Below are positions 23,444 to 32,206 of a stretch of 64,000 nt of DNA, piece by piece. Made by a program: the position numbers and the translations under genes. The stretch lies in NCBI RefSeq assembly GCF_016287535.1, contig NZ_JAEFAJ010000002.1, positions 1 through 64,000 on the forward strand. The letters run 5' to 3'. This stretch comes from Ruminococcus sp. Its GTDB lineage: Bacteria > Bacillota > Clostridia > Oscillospirales > Ruminococcaceae. Every line of letters begins with the position of its first letter. The stretch's first letter is position 1. The notes below the pieces were generated by a model that was given only the letters and a program-made list of their open reading frames with translations, was not told where the DNA came from and did not search any database.

Positions 23444-24628
23444 TCAGCACTTGCTTCCCTTTGAGCCGAAGCTTCCTCCCATTGAGAGTATATTGGTATC
23501 AAATGTATAGCTTATCTTCTCGCCCTGTCTGTAGCGTTTGAGAGCGAGCTGTATGAGCCTTTCGAGGAGCTCAGTGTACTTCACGCCCTTGGGCTCCCAG
23601 AGATAGAAAGCGAGAGAGCCGGGGATAGTGTTTATCTCGTTGATATATATCTTGTCTGTTGCCATATCTATCATGAAATCGATACGTGTAACGCCGTTGA
23701 GTCCGAGATAACGGAAGGCGTCAACAGCTGTCCTTCTGATGAATTCGTCCTGTTCGGGAGTGATATCAGCGGGTATCTTTCTTTTAAGGGTAGCCATGCC
23801 CTTGCTGCCGCCCTTGCCGCCGCCTACGTACTTCTGGTCGTAGCTGAGGATATCGTCGCCGCTTGCCTGTACCGGCTCCTCGCATACGGAAGCCTCAGCG
23901 GACTCGCTGTCGCCTGCTACGGCGCAGTTTATCTCCTTGAGCTGAACCACACAGGGCTCGATGAGGATACGGTCAGCGAACTCGAAAGCCTCCTCGATAG
24001 ACTTTATAAGACTGTCTCTGTCCTTGCCCTTTGAGATACCTACGCTTGAACCGAGGTTTATGGGCTTTACGATAACGGGATAGCCGAACTTCTTCTCTAC
24101 CTCGGCTACCATTCTGTCCATGTCGTTTATCTCGTATGACGAGAAGCGGCAGCAGTCAAGAACAGGGAAACCTGCGTCTTTAAGGAGTATCTTCATTACG
24201 AATTTATCCATGCCGATCGCGGAAGCAAGCACATCGCAGCCTACATATGGCAGGTCGAGGGTCTGCAAATAGCCCTGCAGAGCGCCGTCCTCAACATTGG
24301 TGCCATGAACGATAGGGAAAGCAACGTCAATATCGGAGATGACATTTGAGCCGAACTTCTTCATCTTCTGGCGGATAAGCTGTACCTTGCCCTCGCTTCT
24401 TACGAAAACGCACTCGGTACACTCTTTGAGGAGGGCGGGGATATCCCTGAAGCTGTTGATATCCATGAGCTTCTCGCCTGTCCAGAATTCGCTCTTTTTT
24501 GTCATATATACAGGGATAATGTTGTATTTTTCCTTGTTTATGCTTGCCATAGCCTGAACTGCCGAGATGACTGATACCTCATGCTCGACGCTTCTTCCGC
24601 CGAAAAGAACTGCAAGATTGATCTTCAT
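23444..24628 (-). CDS. ddl: D-alanine--D-alanine ligase
   Basis: 394 residues. ATP-dependent ligase making D-Ala-D-Ala for the peptidoglycan pentapeptide. Start MKINLAVLFGGRSVEHEVSV; FPIVHGTNVEDGALQGYLQTLDLPYVGC; ATP-grasp centre YPVIVKPINLGSSVGI; C-terminal RIDFMIDMATDKIYINEINTIPGS. It is longer than typical Ddl (about 350) because of a loop near residues 230-260 (AVAGDSESAEASVCEEPVQA). The omega-loop reads SYDQKYVGG, keeping the Tyr-Lys pair seen in D-Ala-D-Ala enzymes; D-Lac specificity is unlikely but not excluded. Operon with murF upstream, with a repeat element between. Confidence 0.93.
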   Translation of the reverse strand: MKINLAVLFGGRSVEHEVSVISAVQAMASINKEKYNIIPVYMTKKSEFWTGEKLMDINSFRDIPALLKECTECVFVRSEGKVQLIRQKMKKFGSNVISDIDVAFPIVHGTNVEDGALQGYLQTLDLPYVGCDVLASAIGMDKFVMKILLKDAGFPVLDCCRFSSYEINDMDRMVAEVEKKFGYPVIVKPINLGSSVGISKGKDRDSLIKSIEEAFEFADRILIEPCVVQLKEINCAVAGDSESAEASVCEEPVQASGDDILSYDQKYVGGGKGGSKGMATLKRKIPADITPEQDEFIRRTAVDAFRYLGLNGVTRIDFMIDMATDKIYINEINTIPGSLAFYLWEPKGVKYTELLERLIQLALKRYRQGEKISYTFDTNILSMGGSFGSKGSKC

Positions 24629-24648
24629 TACTATTTCTCCTTTTATTT

Positions 24649-24740
24649 AATTCGGAATTAATGTGTCTGCTTTGCAGACATATCAAAATATTTCAGATCT
24701 ATCGCCGACAGGCGCTACCTAAATTCCTAATTCCGCATTT
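24649..24740. repeat. palindromic repeat element, AATTC class
   Basis: Ends carry TTCGGAATTAAT and AATTCCTAATTCCGCATT; the inside has hairpin GTCTGC-TTT-GCAGAC, an AT-rich spacer with TCAGATCTATCG and hairpin CGCC-GACA-GGCG. It fills the gap between murF and ddl. A close relative is at 26390-26520. Confidence 0.75.
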
Positions 24741-24741
24741 C

Positions 24742-26379
24742 TCAATAATTGTCGGGCAGGTCGTTTTCAAGAAGGACTATTTTCTTCTTGTCAGTCTGAT
24801 AGGCGTTTACGTGGGCGAGAGCCTCGCTGAGACTGTCCGCAACGAAAACATTTTCCATATCATAGCCTGCGTCCTTGATACCGTTGTATATCGGCACTGT
24901 CTGAGCCTTGCCCACGAGAACTATATGGTCGCAGGCTTTTGCAGCCTCCTGACCGAACTCGAAGTTGAGCTCCTCCTGCTTCGCGCCAAGCTCTACCATA
25001 CCGGGAGTTACCAGTATACGGCAGGCGTCGAAAAGTCCCAGTACATTGAGAGCTGCGCGGCAGCCGCTGGGATTTGAGTTGTATGCGTCGTCGATAAAGG
25101 TCATATTGCCGCCCTTGTCGAGAAGCTGCAATCTGTGGGGAACTGCGGCGATACGCTTGACAGGGAGAGTGAGCTTTTCAAGCGATATGCCCGTACCGTG
25201 AGCGTAGGCGATAGCGCCGAGTACGTTCTGTACGTTGTGCTCACCGAGGAGCTTCATTGAGAAGCGCTGTGTCTCGCCGCCGGGAGCAGTTACCGTGAAC
25301 TCAGTGCCTCTGTCTGAAACGGAAATATCAGTTGCGCGGTAGTGGTTGCCCTCCTGAAGTCCGTAGAGCACCGCATTTGGATATTCGGGAGCCTTTTTAC
25401 GGATAAGCTCGTTGTCACCGTTGAGGTAAATCTTACCGCCCTTAGCCTTTACATGGTCGGCAAGCTCGAACTTGGTATTCACCACATTCTCGATAGAACT
25501 GAAGGTCTCAAGATGCTGAGGACCGACGGAAGTGATTATTCCGTCATGGGGGTCCGCAATGCCGCAGAGCTCCTTTATTTCGTGAACTCGTCTCGCGCCC
25601 ATTTCGCAGATGAAGTATTCGTGAGTGGGCTTTAAGTCGCGGCGAATGGTTATTGTAACTCCCATGGGAGTATTGAAGCTCTCAGGAGTTTTCAGGGTGT
25701 TGTACTGTGAGTTGAGAAGCTCGTCAAGGTAGAACTTCATACTGGTCTTGCCGTAGCTTCCCGTGATACCCACTTTATGGAGCGTGGGACACTCGGAAAG
25801 TATCCTCTTTGCGTCGTTGATGTACCAGTTCTGTACCGCTTTTTCCACGGGCTTGTTTATCAGATTGGACAGCGGAACGAGTATGGGAGTAAGGTACAGC
25901 GCAGAGCCAACAAGTATATATGGCAGAGCCGTTATGAACCAGTGTGTTTCTTCCCGGCCGCCGTTTGCAGTGTCCACCTGCACGAATGTCTTTCCGTTAA
26001 GAATTGCAATTACATAGAATACCGCAATGAGTATACCGAAGGTTATCATCATGCGTTTCATTCTTGCCGTATAAACAAGGGGCTTCTTGAACTTCTTGCC
26101 GGGCTTGTTGAGCAGGGCTGTTATGGCATTGAAGAAGCAAAGCGTTATGACAAAAATGGCTGCAGTCACTTCACTGCCCCTCTGGAGCGGTATCAGCAGA
26201 AACTGCGTCAAAAACAGCACCGCAGGCAGTATATAGCGCTTTCTGTTCTTCTTCATCCAGCGTGAATGTTCGGGAGTCTTGTAGCCGTTGAGCTGCAGCA
26301 TATGGAACTCTCTCAGTCCGAGAAAGACTGTCGCCGTCAGCGCAATGACCGCAAATATTATCCATAAAACCAAATTCAT
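24742..26379 (-). CDS. murF: MurF-like UDP-MurNAc-tripeptide--D-Ala-D-Ala ligase with N-terminal membrane region
   Basis: 545 residues from ATG 26379 (AAGGAG 7 bases upstream; the apparent longer N-terminus is coded by a repeat). About 170 N-terminal residues hold four hydrophobic segments (MNLVLWIIFAVIALTATVFL, YILPAVLFLTQFLLI, EVTAAIFVITLCFFNAI, MITFGILIAVFYVIAI), then the Mur-ligase ATP site GITGSYGKTSMKFY, a centre with ICEMGARRVHEI, and a C-terminal domain with IDDAYNSNPSGCRAAL. It adds D-Ala-D-Ala to the precursor. The membrane part is an extension compared with E. coli MurF (about 450). A related amide ligase role is possible, but the ddl neighbour supports MurF. Confidence 0.85.
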   Translation of the reverse strand: MNLVLWIIFAVIALTATVFLGLREFHMLQLNGYKTPEHSRWMKKNRKRYILPAVLFLTQFLLIPLQRGSEVTAAIFVITLCFFNAITALLNKPGKKFKKPLVYTARMKRMMITFGILIAVFYVIAILNGKTFVQVDTANGGREETHWFITALPYILVGSALYLTPILVPLSNLINKPVEKAVQNWYINDAKRILSECPTLHKVGITGSYGKTSMKFYLDELLNSQYNTLKTPESFNTPMGVTITIRRDLKPTHEYFICEMGARRVHEIKELCGIADPHDGIITSVGPQHLETFSSIENVVNTKFELADHVKAKGGKIYLNGDNELIRKKAPEYPNAVLYGLQEGNHYRATDISVSDRGTEFTVTAPGGETQRFSMKLLGEHNVQNVLGAIAYAHGTGISLEKLTLPVKRIAAVPHRLQLLDKGGNMTFIDDAYNSNPSGCRAALNVLGLFDACRILVTPGMVELGAKQEELNFEFGQEAAKACDHIVLVGKAQTVPIYNGIKDAGYDMENVFVADSLSEALAHVNAYQTDKKKIVLLENDLPDNY

Positions 26380-26389
26380 ATATTTCTCC

Positions 26390-26520
26390 TTGAATTCGGA
26401 ATTCGGAATGCGTAATTCGGAATTAATGTGTCTGCTTCGCAGACTGATCAAAATATTCAGATCTATCGCCGACAGGCGATACCATAATTCCTAATTCCGA
26501 ATTCCTAATTCCGCATTAAT
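26390..26520. repeat. palindromic repeat element, AATTC class
   Basis: Ends GAATTCGGAATTCGGAATGC and CTAATTCCGAATTCC; inner hairpins GTCTGC-TTC-GCAGAC and CGCC-GACA-GGCG separated by CAGATCTAT. The central 60 bases are nearly identical to 24661-24720. It lies between the alpha/beta hydrolase stop and the murF ribosome site, which it abuts. Confidence 0.75.
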
Positions 26521-26521
26521 A

Positions 26522-27295
26522 TCATTCTTCTATCTTCATGAACGAGCACATCACGCGGTTAAAGGTGAACTGCTGTTCAAGGAATGAATAATGCCCTGCG
26601 TTTTCCAGCTTTACAAGACCTGCGTCGGGTATGAGCTTCTCCATTTTCTCACCGTCGGAAAGGGGAGTTGCAGTATCGTTCACGCCCCATATGAGCAGTG
26701 TGGGAGCCTTTATATTCGGCAGGTAAGGCTCCAAGTCCTCGTTTACCACCTTTACCATGACCTGTCTCATCATGGGCGAAGCTGCGGCGTAATCCGCGCT
26801 TCCCATTTTCTTGCGGAAGTTCTCCAGCGCGTCGGGGAAGAGCTTTTTTACTATGCCCAATGAAAGGACAGCCTTTCCCATTTTGTAATAGCGTGTGCGC
26901 CAGCTCTTCTTGTTGGACTTCGGCGGCATGATGCCTGCGCTGTCCACGAGTATTACCTTTGTCACCCTGAAAGGCAGGTCGTCGCGGCTGTGCATTTTTA
27001 TGATGACACGTCCGCCGAAGCTGTGACCGAGGAACATAACCTCCTTAGCGTCGTAGTCTTTGAGGAAGTCGATAACGAACTGCACATAGGAGCTCACGTC
27101 CCATACTTCCTTTGGCTCGTCGCTCTTTCCGAAGCCGGGCATATCCATAGCCACGACCTTGTACTTCTTCGAGAGAAGCTCCATCATATTGGCAAAAAGG
27201 GTGATATTGCTGCCCCAGCCGTGAAGCAGTACGATGAGGTCGCCCTCGCCCTTTTCCTCGTAGTTTATCTTCAAACCGTTGACTGTTTTTTCCAA
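26522..27295 (-). CDS. alpha/beta hydrolase
   Basis: 257 residues if translation starts at TTG 27295, which has GGAG nine bases upstream. A longer in-frame start at 27397 would translate a repeat element into HHHSPLSTLHSQL and is rejected. Fold markers: LLHGWGSNITLF (oxyanion loop), FLGHSFGGRVI (nucleophile GHSFGG, Ser near 90), LLIWGVNDTATPL (Asp) and ENAGHYSFLEQ (His). This is a soluble esterase/lipase/MhpC-like hydrolase with substrate unknown. It leads murF and ddl in the same direction, so an envelope-related substrate is possible, but only context says so. Confidence 0.82.
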   Translation of the reverse strand: MEKTVNGLKINYEEKGEGDLIVLLHGWGSNITLFANMMELLSKKYKVVAMDMPGFGKSDEPKEVWDVSSYVQFVIDFLKDYDAKEVMFLGHSFGGRVIIKMHSRDDLPFRVTKVILVDSAGIMPPKSNKKSWRTRYYKMGKAVLSLGIVKKLFPDALENFRKKMGSADYAAASPMMRQVMVKVVNEDLEPYLPNIKAPTLLIWGVNDTATPLSDGEKMEKLIPDAGLVKLENAGHYSFLEQQFTFNRVMCSFMKIEE

Positions 27296-27307
27296 TTCTA
27301 TTATCTC

Positions 27308-27424
27308 CGTATCTCTAAGTTGAGAGTGGAGAGTGGAGAGTGGAGAGTGGTGGTGTCTGCTTCGCAGATATATTTTAAAAAGCTTATCGACTCTCAACTC
27401 TCAATTCTCAACTTTCCACTCTTA
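27308..27424. repeat. palindromic repeat element, GAGAGT class
   Basis: Left end GTTGAGAGTGGAGAGTGGAG (repeated GAGAGTG), right end CTCTCAACTCTCAATTCTCA with CTTTCCACTCT. The inside keeps GTGTCTGC-TTC-GCAGAT, as in the AATTC class, then an AT-rich spacer, but lacks the second hairpin. It forms the 5' leader of the hydrolase gene. Confidence 0.75.
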
Positions 27425-27492
27425 TATCATATACGGCATACAGCCGCAAATATACATATATAATTTATTATATCACTTACGGTATTTATTGT

Positions 27493-27527
27493 CAACAAAA
27501 AAATCGGGCGGCAGTTAAGCCGTCCGA
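27493..27527 (-). terminator. terminator of the sigma/anti-sigma unit
   Basis: Minus-strand CGGACGGC-TTAACT-GCCGCCCGATTTTTTT. Confidence 0.85.
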
Positions 27528-27536
27528 ATGAGGTCA

Positions 27537-28229
27537 TTATTCTTTTGCTTTTGTGTCGAGCCATAGCTGCCATAGGTCGATAACAACATCTTTGTCACGA
27601 CAGTGAACAGTAATGGTGTCGCCTTCTTTTACATCGGGAAATCCGCGGACTGATACGTTAGGGGATTCGCCGCGGTCATCAAACGGAAGCTTGAAAGTTG
27701 GATATATCTCCATTGACAGTTTGTAATTTGTCATATCTGAGAAATCCCAGAAATCCCTGTGCTCAACATATCTTGCGTTGCTGCAGTCCGGCATAATGCG
27801 GACTATAAGTTCTTCGCGCGAGTCGATTTCGGCAGCATCTGGTATTCCGTCATTGTTGCTATCGGTAATGTCAGCTTTATCACTCCAGCTATATGTGTTC
27901 ACATTCGTGATTTCGGCTGTATAGTGGAGCTTATCAGAGCTAATGGGTATAACTCCCACGAACAGAAAAACAAAGGCGGCTGCCAGTGCGGCGAAAGTTC
28001 CGAAAAATATTGCAAAAGCCCTCAGTATGAAGCGCTTTTTTACTTTTTTCAGCGGTTTTACGTCCTTATCAGGCGCTTTTATAATATCTTCCTTATTGTT
28101 CATGCTCTCATAGACAGCATTGCACTCCTCACACTCATGGAGGTGCTTTTCTATTTCTTCGTTGCTGTCCTGAGATGTAAGTTTGTCGCAGTACAGCGGC
28201 AAAAGGTCTCTCACGATATTGCATTTCAT
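27537..28229 (-). CDS. anti-sigma factor with zinc-finger (zf-HC2 type)
   Basis: 230 residues from ATG 28229 (GGAG 8 bases before). The N-terminal zinc-binding anti-sigma domain: MKCNIVRDLLPLYCDKLTS then EKHLHECEECNAVYESM (HxxxCxxC). A membrane segment at about 80-105 (FILRAFAIFFGTFAALAAAFVFLFVGVIPI) and an outer domain follow. Such proteins hold their ECF sigma factor inactive until an envelope signal releases it; the partner is the sigma factor just upstream. A hairpin element (28248-28313) lies between the two genes. Confidence 0.85.
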   Translation of the reverse strand: MKCNIVRDLLPLYCDKLTSQDSNEEIEKHLHECEECNAVYESMNNKEDIIKAPDKDVKPLKKVKKRFILRAFAIFFGTFAALAAAFVFLFVGVIPISSDKLHYTAEITNVNTYSWSDKADITDSNNDGIPDAAEIDSREELIVRIMPDCSNARYVEHRDFWDFSDMTNYKLSMEIYPTFKLPFDDRGESPNVSVRGFPDVKEGDTITVHCRDKDVVIDLWQLWLDTKAKE

Positions 28230-28247
28230 AATATCACTCCTTTCATT

Positions 28248-28313
28248 GTAGGGACGACCATTGGTCGTCCGAAAAGCAAATTTCATGTCGGACGCGCAAT
28301 GCGCGTCCCTACA
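28248..28313. mobile_element. MITE-like element with TGTAGGGACG ends
   Basis: TGTAGGGACG (28248-28257) and its exact reverse complement (28304-28313) bound 66 bases. Inside are two perfect hairpins, GACGACCA/TTGGTCGTC (28253-28269) and GGACGCGCA/TGCGCGTCC (28290-28308). It codes nothing. The following GGCTAACGGCTATCGGCTAA overlaps the sigma factor stop. Confidence 0.7.
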
Positions 28314-28315
28314 GG

Positions 28316-28795
28316 CTAACGGCTATCGGCTAATTTCTGTTTCGCGCGGTAGTAGGTCACACGTGCCCAGTTTTCGGACTTGCCGAATATCTCCCCTATC
28401 TCCCGGAAGCTCAGCTCCTGCGAAGCCCGGAGCAGTATTATCTCCTTTTCCGTCTCCGGCAGGGAGTGTATCCTTTTCAGCAGGCGGATACGGCTGTCCT
28501 CGCTTTCCGCCTCCTCGTCGGGACGGGGAGAGGTGTCCTCGATGAGCTCTGTTATCTCCTCGCTTGTATGCTTCCTGCGTTTGCGGAGCTCCTCCAGCCA
28601 TGCGTTCCGCGCGATACTGCACAGCCATGTGTATACGGAGCTGTCTCCCTTGTACTTTTTAAGCGACCGCAGAGCACGGTAAAAAGTCTCCTGAGTGAGC
28701 TCCTCGGCGGTATCGGCATTGCCGCAGAGGGTCATGAGGTACAGGAACACCTTTCTGCCGTTTTCCCTGTAGTATTGCTCCATATCCGACGACAC
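28316..28795 (-). CDS. ECF-type RNA polymerase sigma factor
   Basis: 159 residues from GTG 28795, with AGGAGG 7 bases upstream; ATG 28783 is too far from that site. Region 2: MEQYYRENGRKVFLYLMTLC, ADTAEELTQETFYRALRSL, SVYTWLCSIARNAW. Region 4: LPETEKEIILLRASQELSFREIGEIFGKSENWARVTYYRAKQKL. It directs polymerase to an envelope or stress regulon, unknown here, under control of the adjacent membrane anti-sigma factor. The last codons (LADSR and TAG) are made of repeat sequence (ttagccgatagccgttag), so the C-terminus was set by the element. Confidence 0.9.
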   Translation of the reverse strand: MSSDMEQYYRENGRKVFLYLMTLCGNADTAEELTQETFYRALRSLKKYKGDSSVYTWLCSIARNAWLEELRKRRKHTSEEITELIEDTSPRPDEEAESEDSRIRLLKRIHSLPETEKEIILLRASQELSFREIGEIFGKSENWARVTYYRAKQKLADSR

Positions 28796-28989
28796 GACAC
28801 CGCCTCCTTTCCGAACGTTCATATATTAGTTGCACGAAATGCGCATTCGTTACAGAAGATCAGAAAAATTTTCAAATTGACATTGCAGACCTTTCGTGCT
28901 ATACTGAAAAAGTATTGGATATACGATATTATACAACATTTTGCATACATCTTCAACTCAGTTCCGGAAAAACGGCTGTATATTGTCCG

Positions 28990-29018
28990 TTGCTTTTTTT
29001 ACAATTATATGATATAAT
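28990..29018 (+). promoter_or_regulatory. promoter of the activase gene
   Basis: TTGCTT (28990-28995), 17-base spacer, TATAAT (29013-29018), 60 bases before ATG 29078. Confidence 0.65.
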
Positions 29019-29077
29019 AATAAGATAGCGGCATTGGATCGGCAGCCGCTGCATAATTACTTCTACTGAGGTGCGTA

Positions 29078-32047
29078 ATGGCAAACAAGTATTCACTGGG
29101 TATAGATGTGGGCTCGACCACCGTAAAAACGGTCATAACCGACGCTGACGGGGAGATACTCTACTCCAAGTATCAGCGGCATCTTTCAAAGGTCAAGGAG
29201 ACCGTAACAGATCAGCTTAAAATAATACAGGCGGACTATCCCGACGAGGAGTTCACTGTCTGCATAACAGGCTCGGCAGGTCTCGGACTTGCAAATTCCG
29301 CAGGCATACCCTTCGTGCAGGAGGTACACGCGGCGTTTCTTGCCGTAAAGGAGAAGCAGCCCGACGCCGACGCGGTCATAGAGCTTGGCGGCGAGGACGC
29401 AAAGATAATATTCCTTACAGGCGGCGTTGAGCAGCGTATGAACGGCACCTGCGCGGGCGGCACGGGAGCTTTTATAGACCAGATGGCTACACTTCTCGGC
29501 ATCACCGCCGACGAGCTGGACGAGCTGTCCCTCCACGCCCAGAAGGTATACCCCATAGCTTCACGCTGCGGAGTATTCGCAAAATCAGATATACAGCCCC
29601 TTCTCAATCAGGGAGCAAGACGTGAGGACATTGCGGCAAGTATCTTTCAGGCAGTTGTCGATCAGACCGTTTCCGGACTTGCTCAGGGACGTACTATCGA
29701 AGGAAAGGTGCTTTTCCTCGGTGGTCCGCTGTTCTTCCTGAACGGACTTAAAAAGGCTTTTGTAAAAACTCTCGGACTTGACGGCAGCAATGCGGTATTT
29801 CCGCAGGAGGCTCCCGTATTCGTGGCTTACGGCTGCGCAATATATGCGGCTACAGCCGAGGACGCCTTTGCCATAGACGATATTATCGAAAAGATACAGA
29901 ACGCAAAGGCTTCAGACGATATTGTCACGGGAGAGCCCCTTTTCAGCTCTCAGGCAGAGTATGAGGGCTTCATAGACAGGCATAAGAAATTCGATCTTAA
30001 ATACGCCGATCTTCGTACATACACCGGTGACGCATACCTTGGCATAGACGCGGGCTCCACTACCACGAAGCTTGTGCTCATAACCGATGACGGACGTATG
30101 CTCTACCACCATTATTCCTCAAATCAGGGACAGCCCCTCGACAAGATAGCCGATCAGGTGAGGAAGATATACTCCGAGATGAATCCCGGCATCACCATAA
30201 AGGGCTCGGCTGTTACCGGCTACGGCGAGGATCTGATAAAGGCAGGTCTTTCCATAGACCACGGCATAGTTGAAACTGTTGCCCATTTCAAGGCGGCGGC
30301 ATATTTCTGCCCCGACGTTGACTTCATAATTGATATCGGCGGACAGGACATCAAGTGCTTCAAGATAAAAAACCAGAGCATAGACAGCATAATGCTCAAC
30401 GAGGCTTGTTCATCGGGCTGCGGCTCTTTCATACAGACCTTCGCAATGGCTCTCGGATACGATATCGCCGAATTCTCCCGGCTGGGACTCTTTGCGGAGC
30501 ACCCTGTCGATCTCGGCTCACGCTGTACTGTATTCATGAACAGCTCCGTAAAGCAGGCGCAGAAGGACGGCGCTACCGTTGAGGACATCTCCGCGGGACT
30601 TTCCTCGTCCATCATCAAGAACGCCATATATAAAGTAATACGCGCGAATTCTCCTGACGACCTCGGAAAGAATATAGTAGTACAGGGCGGCACCTTCCTC
30701 AACGACGCGGTGCTCCGCTCCTTCGAGAAGGAGCTTGGCAGGAATGTTATACGTCCGGCCATTTCCGGACTTATGGGAGCTTTCGGCTGTGCCCTCTACG
30801 CAAAGGAAAGAGCGGACGGAGAGCCCTCAAAGCTCATACCGGCAGAGGAACTGGAGAACTTTACATATACCTCACGCTCTGTGAACTGCGGCGGCTGTAC
30901 CGCGCACTGCCAGCTGAATATCATCAGCTTCGGTCAGGGACGGAAATTTATTTCCGGAAACCGCTGCGAAAAGGGCGGCGGAGCCGTCAATAAAAACACC
31001 GTACCGAATCTCTATGAGTTCAAATACGACAGTATCCTCAATACCGTAAAGACCCATCAGCCAAAGCGTTTCCGCGCAACAGTGGGACTTCCCCTTGCGC
31101 TGGGCTTCTATGAGCAGCTGCCCTTCTGGCACACGCTGTTCACGACTTTGGGCTTCAGGACGGTCATTTCCGACGAGAGCTCAAGAGATATGTATTACCT
31201 CGGACAGCACACCATACCCTCGGATACGGTATGCTACCCCGCAAAGCTTACTCACGGACATATCGAGAATCTTCTCGACAAGGGAGCGGATTTCATATTC
31301 TACCCCTGCATGAGCTACAATCTTGACGAGGGCGGCAGCGACAACCATTTCAACTGTCCTGTAGTCGCCTATTATCCGGAGCTCCTCAAAGCCAACAATC
31401 CGAAGCTCAACGATGATAATTTCGTGCATCCCTACCTTGACCTGAATATCAGAAAGAACGTCATAAAGGTACTGGGACAGGCTCTCGGCAGGTATAATGT
31501 CAGAGGAAAGATATCTGAGGCTGTGGACAGGGCATACGAAGCCCTTGAGACCTATCACCATACCGTGACCCGCAAGGCAATGGAGATAATAAACCAGGCA
31601 AGAGCCGAGGGCAGAAAGATAATAGTCATCGCCGGCAGACCCTACCACATCGACAAGGAGATAAACCACGGGATACACAAGCTTGTGTCAAGCCTCGGCA
31701 TGGCGGTCATCACTGAGGACAGTATCGCAGGTCTTGCGGAGACTCCGAAGCTGGGGGTACTCAATCAGTGGACCTATCATTCACGTCTTTACCGCGCGGC
31801 GAAGTACGTAACTACTCAGCCTGATATGCAGCTCATACAGCTGGTATCCTTCGGCTGCGGAATAGACGCCGTTACCGGCGACGAGGTGAGACATATACTG
31901 GAAAGCCGCGGAAAGCTCTATACACAGCTTAAAATAGATGAGATAAACAACCTCGGCGCCGCAAGGATAAGACTCAGGAGCCTTGTTGCCGCTATGGAGC
32001 AGGCAGAGAAAAAGCCTGCCAGAAAGCGAGAGGTGCAGCCTGTGTGA
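29078..32047 (+). CDS. acyl-CoA dehydratase activase-like ATPase: two BadF/HgdC domains plus DUF2229
   Basis: 989 residues. Two ASKHA ATPase units: LGIDVGSTTVKTVITD with GGEDAKII and MNGTCAGGTGAFIDQM (about 1-270), and LGIDAGSTTTKLVLITDD with DIGGQDIKCF and NEACSSGCGSFIQTF (about 320-585). In HgdC/BadF activators the Cys of these loops binds a [4Fe-4S] cluster and ATP hydrolysis drives an electron into a dehydratase or double-cubane protein. NCGGCTAHCQL (about 605) is a further Cys motif. From about 667 (VGLPLALGFYEQLPFWHTLF) runs the DUF2229 domain. The HgdB-like partner is a separate gene downstream; in many Clostridia all parts are one chain of about 1,400 residues. Physiological substrate unknown. 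Confidence 0.88.
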   Translation: MANKYSLGIDVGSTTVKTVITDADGEILYSKYQRHLSKVKETVTDQLKIIQADYPDEEFTVCITGSAGLGLANSAGIPFVQEVHAAFLAVKEKQPDADAVIELGGEDAKIIFLTGGVEQRMNGTCAGGTGAFIDQMATLLGITADELDELSLHAQKVYPIASRCGVFAKSDIQPLLNQGARREDIAASIFQAVVDQTVSGLAQGRTIEGKVLFLGGPLFFLNGLKKAFVKTLGLDGSNAVFPQEAPVFVAYGCAIYAATAEDAFAIDDIIEKIQNAKASDDIVTGEPLFSSQAEYEGFIDRHKKFDLKYADLRTYTGDAYLGIDAGSTTTKLVLITDDGRMLYHHYSSNQGQPLDKIADQVRKIYSEMNPGITIKGSAVTGYGEDLIKAGLSIDHGIVETVAHFKAAAYFCPDVDFIIDIGGQDIKCFKIKNQSIDSIMLNEACSSGCGSFIQTFAMALGYDIAEFSRLGLFAEHPVDLGSRCTVFMNSSVKQAQKDGATVEDISAGLSSSIIKNAIYKVIRANSPDDLGKNIVVQGGTFLNDAVLRSFEKELGRNVIRPAISGLMGAFGCALYAKERADGEPSKLIPAEELENFTYTSRSVNCGGCTAHCQLNIISFGQGRKFISGNRCEKGGGAVNKNTVPNLYEFKYDSILNTVKTHQPKRFRATVGLPLALGFYEQLPFWHTLFTTLGFRTVISDESSRDMYYLGQHTIPSDTVCYPAKLTHGHIENLLDKGADFIFYPCMSYNLDEGGSDNHFNCPVVAYYPELLKANNPKLNDDNFVHPYLDLNIRKNVIKVLGQALGRYNVRGKISEAVDRAYEALETYHHTVTRKAMEIINQARAEGRKIIVIAGRPYHIDKEINHGIHKLVSSLGMAVITEDSIAGLAETPKLGVLNQWTYHSRLYRAAKYVTTQPDMQLIQLVSFGCGIDAVTGDEVRHILESRGKLYTQLKIDEINNLGAARIRLRSLVAAMEQAEKKPARKREVQPV

Positions 32048-32072
32048 CGTCACAGGCTCCAAGCATTTATTG

Positions 32073-32200
32073 GGTAAATAACTTTTTTGGCGGTCGGTAA
32101 CTGCGGGGCGTTTGCGTATTTGTGGTATAATAAGCAATTGCGAACGCCGTATACACAATAAACCACCAGAATATTTATATACCCCATTTATTATACGGAG
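32073..32200 (+). promoter_or_regulatory. promoter-bearing repeat, copy 1 (upstream of the HgdB-like gene)
   Basis: Contains TTTTTTGGCGGTCGGTAACTGC, then GGCGTTTGCG, extended -10 TGTGGTATAAT (-10 at 32126-32131), TGCGAACGCC and AATAAACCAC..TTATATACCC. The same module occurs at 49916-50105, and in the opposite strand at 54985-55075. In all three the -10 points at the next gene. Confidence 0.7.
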
Positions 32201-32206
32201 GTCACT

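Noticed and set aside
26380..26451. N-terminal extension of MurF
   Set aside because: The extension translates an AATTC-class repeat (NSELRIPNSEF); ATG 26379 has AAGGAG at the right distance.
27296..27397. N-terminal extension of the alpha/beta hydrolase
   Set aside because: The added residues are the translation of a GAGAGTG simple-sequence element, and a TTG with a good ribosome site lies after it.
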